DNA from: Odoribacter sp. UBA944
GTDB lineage: Bacteria; Bacteroidota; Bacteroidia; Bacteroidales; Marinifilaceae
Direction of reading: 5' to 3'
Length of the DNA: 12,932 nt
Assembly (NCBI GenBank): GCA_002293375.1
Contig: DBDA01000040.1
Span: 1 to 12,932, forward strand
The notes under the pieces were generated by a model. The model had not been told where the DNA came from. It saw only the letters and a list, made by a program, of their open reading frames with translations, and did no database searches. Numbering within the stretch: the first letter of the stretch is position 1; each line of letters opens with the position of its first letter. Positions 6,798 to 12,932 of the stretch are shown piece after piece. The position numbers and the translations under genes are program-made.

Positions 6798-7880
6798 ATG
6801 GAAAAATATCGAATACCGATGGTTCCCGGCCCTGTTTCCGTTCCGCAGGAGATATTGGATGCGGCGACTGCGAATTATGGGTCGGCGGATCTGGAAACGG
6901 AGTACGTTGCCTTGTATAAGTCCACAGAAAAAGCGTTGCAAAAGATCATGCACACCTGTAACCGAGTGGTGATCCAGACGGGGGAGGGCATGCTGGTGTT
7001 ATGGAGTGCCCTGAAAAGTGTCCTCTCTCCCGGAGACCGGGTGCTGGCTCTGTCGACGGGGCTCTTTGGATATGGCATAGGCGGGATGGCGGAATCCATC
7101 GGATGCGAAGTCAGGATTGTAGATTTCGGTTTCAATGAATCAATCAACGACTTTGAACTGGTGGAACGGGCCATCCGGGAGTTCAAACCGAAAATGATCA
7201 CCTTGGTGCATTGTGAAACCCCCAGCGGTACCATGAACGATGTGGCGCGTATCGGTGAATTGAAAGCCAGACACGGCGTTCCGTTGTTTTATGTGGACGC
7301 TGTTTCCGGCTTGGGGGGCAGCCTTTTCCGGACGGACGAATGGCAGGTGGATTTGTGCCTGGGGGCTTCGCAGAAGTGCTTTTCGGCCCCGGCCAGCCTG
7401 TCGTTTCTCTCCGTGAGCGAAAAAGCCTGGGAGTTGGCGGAGGAGCGAAATTACACCGGGTACGATGCCCTGTTGCCTTTCCGGGAGGCGGTCAAAAACC
7501 GCTATTTCCCGTATACGCCTTACTGGCATGGAACGGTCCAGTTGTACAAAGCGAGTGAACGAATCCTGCAGGAAGGCTTGAACAGGGTGATAGCCCGCCA
7601 TGAGAAGGTAGCGGCCTATTGCCGGAAGCGGATTTCCGGCATGGGACTGGAGCTGTTTGCCGCTCCGGACGCCTTGTTATCTCCGACCGTTACGGCCGTA
7701 AAAGTACCCGCCGGACTCTCCTGGAAAAAACTGGACGTTCGCCTGCGGGAACAGGGGGTTGTGGTGGGAGGAAATTACGGTTGTCTGGCTGGTAGGGTTT
7801 TCCGAGTCGGACACATGGGTTCCCAGGCGGATCCGGAATTGGTCAGAGAGGCGATGGATGTCCTCGCTTCCGTGCTATAA
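6798..7880 (+). CDS. Class V pyridoxal-phosphate aminotransferase (alanine-glyoxylate / serine-pyruvate type)
   Basis: The 360-residue protein belongs to fold-type I, class V aminotransferases of the alanine-glyoxylate/serine-pyruvate/ureidoglycine-glyoxylate group. The opening MVPGPVSVP (residues 8-16), the cofactor phosphate loop TGEGMLVLW (61-69), VHCETPSGTMND (137-148), the cofactor-contacting Asp167 in FYVDAVSGLGG (164-174), the Schiff-base lysine Lys193 in LGASQKCFSAP (188-198) and the C-terminal substrate-binding FRVGHMG (335-341, Arg336) are all in place, so it should be active. It probably transfers an amino group between a small amino acid and glyoxylate or pyruvate; the true substrate cannot be read from the sequence. 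Phosphonate or uricolytic roles are alternatives, but no such genes sit beside it. It is a single-gene unit with its own upstream gap and a 119-base gap downstream. Confidence 0.88.
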   Translation: MEKYRIPMVPGPVSVPQEILDAATANYGSADLETEYVALYKSTEKALQKIMHTCNRVVIQTGEGMLVLWSALKSVLSPGDRVLALSTGLFGYGIGGMAESIGCEVRIVDFGFNESINDFELVERAIREFKPKMITLVHCETPSGTMNDVARIGELKARHGVPLFYVDAVSGLGGSLFRTDEWQVDLCLGASQKCFSAPASLSFLSVSEKAWELAEERNYTGYDALLPFREAVKNRYFPYTPYWHGTVQLYKASERILQEGLNRVIARHEKVAAYCRKRISGMGLELFAAPDALLSPTVTAVKVPAGLSWKKLDVRLREQGVVVGGNYGCLAGRVFRVGHMGSQADPELVREAMDVLASVL

Positions 7881-7944
7881 GAGTCTGTTTAAATAAGATG
7901 ACCATTTCGTAAAATTTCGAACGGAATCACAAAAAAAAGCCGGT

Positions 7945-7980
7945 TTTGTTTGCCTGGCAACAATTTTAGTGTCATATTTG
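7945..7980 (+). promoter_or_regulatory. Promoter candidate, with overlapping inverted repeat, for the acidic protein-miaA-secreted protein unit
   Basis: TTTG at 7949-7952 (a second TTTG at 7945-7948) is followed after 20 bases by CATATTTG at 7973-7980, one mismatch from the TAnnTTTG consensus. The ATG at 8000 is 19 bases further on. A perfect 11-base inverted repeat, TTGCCTGGCAA (7950-7960), overlaps the -33 element and could be an operator. The rest of the 119-base gap after the aminotransferase gene is AT-rich and holds no convincing terminator. Confidence 0.5.
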
Positions 7981-7999
7981 CTTAAACTAACTACTAAAT

Positions 8000-8614
8000 A
8001 TGAACTACAAGTTTGAAATCAGTTTACTGGACAGTTCCGAATTTCATTGCGAGATAGCCGTTAGCGGAGAACAGACGTTTCAGCATCTGCACGATAAAAT
8101 CGCGGAAGTATTGGAGTTCGACCACTCGCAGATCGCTTCGTTCTATACGTTGGATCGGATGGGGAACAGGGTAAAAGAGATCGCTTTACTGGAAATGTCG
8201 TCGAATGATGAAGAGACAGATACGTGGGTGATGGACACTACCACGATCCAAGAGGTTATCAATGCCAATTGTATCGAGTTGGAGTATGTTTTTGATTTTT
8301 TCAACAACCGCTACCTGAAAGTGGAGTATGCCGGGGAGTATATAGCCGATTCGGCGGATATCTTGCCGATTTGCCTGATGTGCGCCGGACCTCTGCCCGA
8401 ACAGAATCCGTTGGAGGGGGATGACAAGTGGGAGTTTGGCGAGGACGAAGAGTACGACGACAGTTTCATAGAGGAGTTTTTCGATGATTTCGACGAAGAG
8501 GAAGAGGGGTACGAGGATGACGATTTCGGAGACGATGATTCGGGTAATAGCGGAGGAGGTGACCATTATGGCAGCCGCTACGAAAGCATTGACGATTATC
8601 TGGATCGGTTGTAA
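8000..8614 (+). CDS. pRiA4b ORF-3-like protein with very acidic C-terminus
   Basis: This 204-residue cytoplasmic protein resembles the plasmid pRiA4b ORF-3 family (also labelled IS1096 passenger TnpR-like), whose function is not established. The recognisable part is the N-terminal half: a beta-hairpin start YKFEISLLDSSEF (residues 3-15), a helix TFQHLHDKIAEVL (26-38), then ELEYVFDFFNNRYLKVEY (93-110), the W/Y-rich strand region typical of the family. Residues 139-180 contain 26 Asp or Glu in 42 positions, followed by a short Gly/Ser linker and YESIDDYLDRL. The family name suggests transposons or plasmids, but nothing mobile surrounds it here. It is 27 bases upstream of miaA on the same strand, a linkage I recall from Bacteroides genomes, so it is probably co-transcribed. 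The acidic tail could mimic nucleic acid or bind a basic partner; that is inference. Confidence 0.78.
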   Translation: MNYKFEISLLDSSEFHCEIAVSGEQTFQHLHDKIAEVLEFDHSQIASFYTLDRMGNRVKEIALLEMSSNDEETDTWVMDTTTIQEVINANCIELEYVFDFFNNRYLKVEYAGEYIADSADILPICLMCAGPLPEQNPLEGDDKWEFGEDEEYDDSFIEEFFDDFDEEEEGYEDDDFGDDDSGNSGGGDHYGSRYESIDDYLDRL

Positions 8615-8641
8615 GAAGGGGAAACAACGGGAAAAGGGAGT

Positions 8642-9556
8642 GTGAAGGCAAGCAGTGGGAAGAAAAGGTTGATCGTGTTGCTTGGGCCTACCGGCGTTGG
8701 CAAAACAGACTTGAGTATAGAGCTAGCCGGGTGGTTGCATACGCCGATCCTTTCCTGTGATTCCCGTCAATTGTACAAAGAGATGAAGATAGGAACGGCG
8801 GTTCCGACGGACGAACAGTTGGCGGCGGTTCCCCATTTTTTTATCGGTACTCTTTCCGTATTCGATTACTACAACTCTTGGCAGTTTGAACAGCAGGCCC
8901 TGGAAAAGATCCGGGAGTTGCACCGGGAAACGGACGATGTATTGATGACGGGAGGCTCCATGATGTACATTGATGCCGTTTGCAAGGGGATTGACGACGT
9001 GCCGACGATTGATCCGGAGATCCGATCGGCGCTGGTGGAACAATACGCATTGGAAGGATTGGAGCCGATCCGGCAGCAACTGAAAGAGTTGGACCCCGAT
9101 TTCTACAAAGAGGTAGACCTCCGGAACCCCAAGCGGGTGTTGCATGCTTTGGAAGTGTGCCTGACGGCCGGAAAACCATACTCCTCTTTGCGTACCCATA
9201 CTCCTCGGGAGCGGGACTTTTCTATCTTGAAAATAGGATTGTACCGGGAGCGGGAGGAGCTGTACCGCCGGATCGACCGCCGGGTAGAGGAGATGCTGGA
9301 GGCGGGATTGGAGCGGGAAGCACGTGTCTTGTATCCGTTGCGGCATTTGAATGCGCTGAATACCGTCGGTTACAAAGAGTTTTTTGACTATTTTGACGGA
9401 AAGATAACGTACAATGAGGCGGTCTCTCTTATTAAAAGGGACTCCAGGCGCTATGCCAAAAAACAGTTGTCCTGGTTCCGGCGGACTCCGGAGATCCATT
9501 GGTTCCTGCCGGAAGAGAAAGTTGTGTTGTTTTCTCTTATAGAACAAAGGTCATGA
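8642..9556 (+). CDS. miaA: tRNA dimethylallyltransferase (MiaA)
   Basis: MiaA transfers a dimethylallyl group from DMAPP to N6 of adenosine-37 in tRNAs reading codons that start with U, improving codon reading. Motifs in the 304-residue protein are the P-loop GPTGVGKT (residues 15-22), DSRQLY (40-45), MKIGTA (48-53), the substrate-binding GGSMMY (104-109), NPKRVLHALEV (162-172), TVGYKEF (241-247) and DSRRYAKKQLSWFR (267-280). All are family hallmarks. The start is less sure: I use the GTG at 8642, preceded by a purine-rich AGGGAG just 1 base upstream. A TTG at codon 10 (8669) would still retain the P-loop. The stop overlaps the next gene's ATG in an ATGA arrangement. Confidence 0.96.
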   Translation: MKASSGKKRLIVLLGPTGVGKTDLSIELAGWLHTPILSCDSRQLYKEMKIGTAVPTDEQLAAVPHFFIGTLSVFDYYNSWQFEQQALEKIRELHRETDDVLMTGGSMMYIDAVCKGIDDVPTIDPEIRSALVEQYALEGLEPIRQQLKELDPDFYKEVDLRNPKRVLHALEVCLTAGKPYSSLRTHTPRERDFSILKIGLYREREELYRRIDRRVEEMLEAGLEREARVLYPLRHLNALNTVGYKEFFDYFDGKITYNEAVSLIKRDSRRYAKKQLSWFRRTPEIHWFLPEEKVVLFSLIEQRS

Positions 9557-12500
9557 AATATTTTACTCTTTGGGTATTGTTGGTTGTTCACGGGTCTCTC
9601 TGTGGAAGCAACCTGCATTTTGTCTCCCAACCGAAGCTGGTGAGCTGTTCGGATACGGAAGCGACAATCGGGTTCACAATACGGTGGGATAACTCCTGGA
9701 ACCACCTGCTCAATCACGATGCTGTTTATATTTTCGGAAAATATTGCTTAGCGGGAAAAGATAAGTGGCACCACCTTGTTTTGGCGGCGGAAGGGCACGA
9801 GATCCTGACGGCAGATTACGGGTGGGAACGGCATGCAGGCGGGATTTTTATCCGCAGGAGTACGTTTTCGGTCGGAAATTCGGAAGTTGAGGTGCGGTTC
9901 AAGTGGAATCTGAACGGGAACGCCTCCCAACCTGTTTCGGCTGTCGACCTGGAAGCGGGAGAAGTGATTTTTAGTTTTACTGGCCTGGAGATGGTAAAGA
10001 TACCGCTCTCTTTGTTCTATGCCGGTGAACCGGGCGCTTCGAACGGTTTTACCCGGCCCTTTTTTGGTTCGATCCCGGCCCGTTACGATCTTATCGGTAC
10101 CAACAGCAATTTTGCCTATACAGCCTCCGGAGGGACCAACATCGCCTTGGCTGCCAATCGCCAGAACAATTCACTTTCTCAGGATCAATGTTGGCGCAGT
10201 GCAGTTGTTCCGTCCTGGTGGCAGGTGGATTTTAAAACTGCCAAAACCATCCGTTATTTTGGTGTCTCTTCTCTTTTTTCCGGTAATGCTATTCCGGAAG
10301 GGACATGGTACCTGGAAGGTTGTCCCTCAAACGGAGCGGCTTGGGTGGAGTTGTGGAGTGGTGGTCCGGATGATTTTTCCACGAATTTTATTTCGTATCC
10401 GATACAGAAAGCGTTGAAAGTGCAGCAACCGGGCAGCTACCAGTATTACCGGATCCGGATTCCCGGTGTTGATGCGGAGAGGCTTCCGTTCGGACAGGAT
10501 GTGTTGGTGGCAAATGTCGCCATGACGGAAGAGGAGTTGGAGGATCACTTTGCAGGGACCACTCTGATAGACGGGCGGAAAGAGGCGCTTTCGGCTGTTT
10601 ATCCCAACGGGTACTTTGGGATGTACGCCATGAAATACGAGTTGACGCAGGAACAATATGTGGATTTTCTGAACAAACAGACCTATTCCGGTCAATTTTA
10701 CAATACAATTGGCGGGGAGTTGGACCGGATCAAAAAAGGGGAATATGTATTCGGACCGGATCCGCAGTTCTCCCATTTCCGGAATGGTATTGTGATAGAT
10801 TCGGAAATTACCGGAGACGGAAAGCCGGGGGTTTTTGCCTGTGATCAGAACAGTGTTTCGTTAACCAATGCCGGGGACGACGGACATACGGCTGCCTGCA
10901 ACTATCTTTCTATTGAGAGCATGCTGGCGTATGCGGATTGGGCTGGTTTGCGGCCCTTATCGGAATTGGAATACGAAAAGATGTGCCGGATCCCGTATCC
11001 GGCGTATTCGGAAGCGGGGGAGTACAGTTGGAATACGACCACAGCATCGGTTGCTTCGGGGCTTTTGGATTCCGGACAGGAGACAGAATATTTTTCGGGC
11101 GGGAATATTCATGCAGCCGGTAGCGTGGAAGGTTCGGTGCGTTCCGGTATTTTTGTCCGGGACGGTACTTCCCGGGAACAGGGAGGTGTCAGTTTTTGGG
11201 GAGTAGAGGATCTGTCCGGTAACCTGGCATGTATTTACGTCAATACGGAGGCTGCCGGCCGCTCTTTTGACGGAAGCCTGCAAGGGGATGGGCAATTGGA
11301 CGAATGGGGGCGGTCGGATATATCCGGGAATAGCTGGCCCCGCGATCCGCAGGCTTACGGGGTCAGGGGCGGTGATTTTTCCGCATCTCTTCCGGAAGCT
11401 GTCACGGGAGAACGGAGCCGTGCAACGGGTGCCTGGTTTGCCTCTTTGCAGGAGCGAAAGCCACAGGTAGGAGTGCGGTTGGGGTGCAATGTACCCTATT
11501 CAGTGGTTGAAATCAAATTGACGTTGATGAACGGGATGCAATCGGGGGAGCAGATCGTGTACGATACGGTCTGTGATGCCAGAGAGTACTCTATCCGGGG
11601 GGCAAAAAACCTCTCTCCGGTTCCGGTTCAATACTCCTGGTACATCAGTACAGATTTGCAAAATTGGGATTTGCTGGAAGGAGAGAGCAGTAATCTGTTG
11701 AACCTGGGTAATCTGTCGGAGCAGGTGGAAGGTTTGGAGAAAAAAACAGTGTATTACCGGCAGGTTTCACACAGTCCGGATATCCGGGGAGAAAGTGGAG
11801 TTGTTGGCCTTGTCATTGGTCCCGGGCACACGATTAATAAAGTGACGGAGACATTACAACCCTGTATGGCAGCGGAAGGATTTACCGTTATGAACGCGTT
11901 GCCGACCACGTATACCTGGAGGTGTGCGGAGAGTGGTAAAATGATCACCCCGGACCAGGTTACCGCTACCTCTTCGATCTATAAATTGCGAACAGCCGAT
12001 TTCCGGAAGGCAACCGAACAACCCAGTGGCATCTATATGGTAGAGATAGAGATGCGGACAGCCGACAAGTGTGTGAAACGCCAGAATGTCCAGGTATATG
12101 CATTGCCCTATACCAGTAATCCTTTTGCAGAGGAGATGGAGGAGATTACCTACTCCGGCCAGACCGATCAGCGTTTGATGCGGAGTTGGGGAGGAAACGA
12201 CGAGCAACAGTGGAAAATTGTGAACGAGGTAAAGGGAACCTTGGATTTAGCGGCTTCTACCGGTGTATTGAACAATATACATACCACCATGGTGATACAT
12301 ATTGATGTGCAACTTGTCTGTTTGGAGTGTCCGGACCGGGTGTATACGAAACGGTTGGAAGAACGGGTCCGCACATTGAGTTATACCGGCAGCTACCACA
12401 CGTTGAACCTGTTGCCTGAAAATTATAAGATAGAATGTGCCGGTGCACAGGGGCAGAACGGCCGGGACAATGGAAATGGAACTACCCGCGGCGGATATGG

Positions 12501-12932
12501 GGCGTATGTGACCGGAAATCTCGCCTTGTCGGCAACGCAGCCTTTTTTCGTCTATGTGGGAGGACAGGGCAGCATTTTTAACTCCAATACCAGTGCTGTC
12601 GGGCCTTACGGGGGAGGGGCCACCGATTTTCGCCTGGAGGGGGGAACCTGGTCTGTTGCAGCCTCCCTGCGGTCGCGGGTGATGGTGGCAGCCGGCGGCG
12701 GCGGCGGATGTAGTCACATTGCCTCCGGCGGTGGTGCTGCGGCTAATGCCAATGCCGGGAATACGGGGGGAGGCGGTCTGACGGCGCCCAACTCCAATTG
12801 GAACAAGGACGGAAAAGGAGCGACCCAAACGGCCGGCGGCGCTTGCGGTACGGCCTATACCGACAATTATTGGGGAGTGGCCGGTTCTTTCGGTATCGGT
12901 GGCGTAGCTCCCAATAACGGCAATGCCGGCAG
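9553..12932 (+). CDS. Large secreted multidomain protein, 3' end beyond window (partial)
   Basis: The frame stays open for 1126 codons from the ATG at 9553 to the window edge, so it has no stop here. Residues 1-18 are a probable Sec signal peptide (hydrophobic core TLWVLLVV); the sequence before Cys17 is not a good lipobox. Residues 20-160 form a beta-rich domain, with IRWDNSW (43-49) and EMVKIPLSLFYAG (146-158) as seen at the front of Bacteroidetes SUMF1-like secreted proteins. Residues 175-322 resemble a discoidin/F5-8C domain (WWQVDF 222-227, then WYLEGCPSN 252-260). Residues 340-646 are SUMF1/FGE-like: MKYELTQEQYVDFLN, ADWAGLRPLSELEYEK, WGVEDLSGN, VRGGDF. Residues about 667-757 look Ig-like; 756-850 may be a second such unit. 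From 941 on is a Gly-rich domain like Pfam Gly_rich (ECAGAQG, YVGGQG, RVMVAAGGGG). There are 19 cysteines. The ATG overlaps the miaA stop by 4 bases. Function is inferred to be surface binding or adhesion, not catalysis. Confidence 0.83.
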   Translation, partial: MKYFTLWVLLVVHGSLCGSNLHFVSQPKLVSCSDTEATIGFTIRWDNSWNHLLNHDAVYIFGKYCLAGKDKWHHLVLAAEGHEILTADYGWERHAGGIFIRRSTFSVGNSEVEVRFKWNLNGNASQPVSAVDLEAGEVIFSFTGLEMVKIPLSLFYAGEPGASNGFTRPFFGSIPARYDLIGTNSNFAYTASGGTNIALAANRQNNSLSQDQCWRSAVVPSWWQVDFKTAKTIRYFGVSSLFSGNAIPEGTWYLEGCPSNGAAWVELWSGGPDDFSTNFISYPIQKALKVQQPGSYQYYRIRIPGVDAERLPFGQDVLVANVAMTEEELEDHFAGTTLIDGRKEALSAVYPNGYFGMYAMKYELTQEQYVDFLNKQTYSGQFYNTIGGELDRIKKGEYVFGPDPQFSHFRNGIVIDSEITGDGKPGVFACDQNSVSLTNAGDDGHTAACNYLSIESMLAYADWAGLRPLSELEYEKMCRIPYPAYSEAGEYSWNTTTASVASGLLDSGQETEYFSGGNIHAAGSVEGSVRSGIFVRDGTSREQGGVSFWGVEDLSGNLACIYVNTEAAGRSFDGSLQGDGQLDEWGRSDISGNSWPRDPQAYGVRGGDFSASLPEAVTGERSRATGAWFASLQERKPQVGVRLGCNVPYSVVEIKLTLMNGMQSGEQIVYDTVCDAREYSIRGAKNLSPVPVQYSWYISTDLQNWDLLEGESSNLLNLGNLSEQVEGLEKKTVYYRQVSHSPDIRGESGVVGLVIGPGHTINKVTETLQPCMAAEGFTVMNALPTTYTWRCAESGKMITPDQVTATSSIYKLRTADFRKATEQPSGIYMVEIEMRTADKCVKRQNVQVYALPYTSNPFAEEMEEITYSGQTDQRLMRSWGGNDEQQWKIVNEVKGTLDLAASTGVLNNIHTTMVIHIDVQLVCLECPDRVYTKRLEERVRTLSYTGSYHTLNLLPENYKIECAGAQGQNGRDNGNGTTRGGYGAYVTGNLALSATQPFFVYVGGQGSIFNSNTSAVGPYGGGATDFRLEGGTWSVAASLRSRVMVAAGGGGGCSHIASGGGAAANANAGNTGGGGLTAPNSNWNKDGKGATQTAGGACGTAYTDNYWGVAGSFGIGGVAPNNGNAG

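Noticed and set aside
7881..7945. Intrinsic terminator after the aminotransferase gene
   Set aside because: The only inverted repeat (TTCG/CGAA) has 4-base arms; the nearby A-run is not preceded by a stable hairpin.
8723..9547. 274-codon minus-strand open frame opposite miaA
   Set aside because: It lies fully inside miaA, has no recognisable motif, and its Gln, Arg and Val bias matches an antisense reading.
9553..9606. Lipoprotein signal peptide (Cys17) on the large secreted protein
   Set aside because: The residues before Cys17 are Gly-Ser-Leu, so -1 is Leu instead of Gly or Ala and -3 is Gly instead of Leu. An ordinary signal peptidase I substrate is more likely.
10019..10417. 132-codon plus-strand open frame in another frame of the secreted gene
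   Set aside because: The frame beginning at 9553 runs through this region with recognisable domains; the alternative frame shows none.
12690..12790. Tandem repeat or CRISPR-like array in the GGC-rich stretch
   Set aside because: The repetition is due to glycine codons in an open frame; there are no evenly spaced identical repeats with unique spacers.
12247..12828. 193-codon minus-strand open frame near the window end
   Set aside because: It is antisense to the glycine-rich domain. Its Pro and Arg-rich composition is the reverse reading of Gly codons, and the plus-strand frame is continuous for 1126 codons.

Overview
The window looks like chromosomal DNA of a member of the Bacteroidetes, most likely Bacteroidales. 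Four things point there: gene families typical of that group, gene starts that mostly lack Shine-Dalgarno sequences, promoter candidates of the Bacteroides type (TTTG about 19-20 bases upstream of TAnnTTTG), and a terminal secreted protein whose SUMF1-like architecture is familiar from Bacteroidetes. The genus cannot be read from the sequence. Genes cover almost the whole window; the longest non-coding stretch is 159 bases. I see no tRNA, rRNA, CRISPR array, insertion sequence or phage gene.

Layout. (1) Plus strand, 1-933: the last 19 codons of secA (zinc-binding SEC-C tail), then lgt, the first enzyme of lipoprotein maturation. (2) Minus strand, 937-6638: a seven-gene block reading leftward, rsfS, ftsH, a small DUF2007-type gene, cdsA, psd, panB and an RluA-family pseudouridine synthase. 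The first four are tightly packed behind one promoter candidate at 6662-6692. The last three follow a 77-base gap that carries a second candidate at 3188-3195. This block combines ribosome silencing, membrane proteolysis and phospholipid synthesis (CdsA makes CDP-diacylglycerol; Psd makes phosphatidylethanolamine), plus pantothenate synthesis and RNA modification. It ends only 3 bases from lgt, tail to tail. (3) Plus strand, 6798-7880: a stand-alone class V aminotransferase, divergent from rsfS. (4) Plus strand, 8000 to the window end: a promoter candidate followed by a very acidic pRiA4b ORF-3-like protein, miaA (tRNA isopentenylation), and a very large secreted protein that overlaps miaA by 4 bases and runs off the window.

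The most unusual item is the final open frame: 1126 codons without a stop from 9553 to 12932. It reads as a signal peptide, an N-terminal beta-rich domain, an inserted discoidin-like (F5/8 type C-like) domain, a SUMF1/formylglycine-generating-enzyme-like domain that lacks the catalytic cysteines, one or two Ig-like segments, and a glycine-rich domain resembling that of ALK/LTK receptors (Pfam Gly_rich). I read it as a surface or secreted binding protein, not an enzyme. The rest of the window is mostly conserved housekeeping functions.
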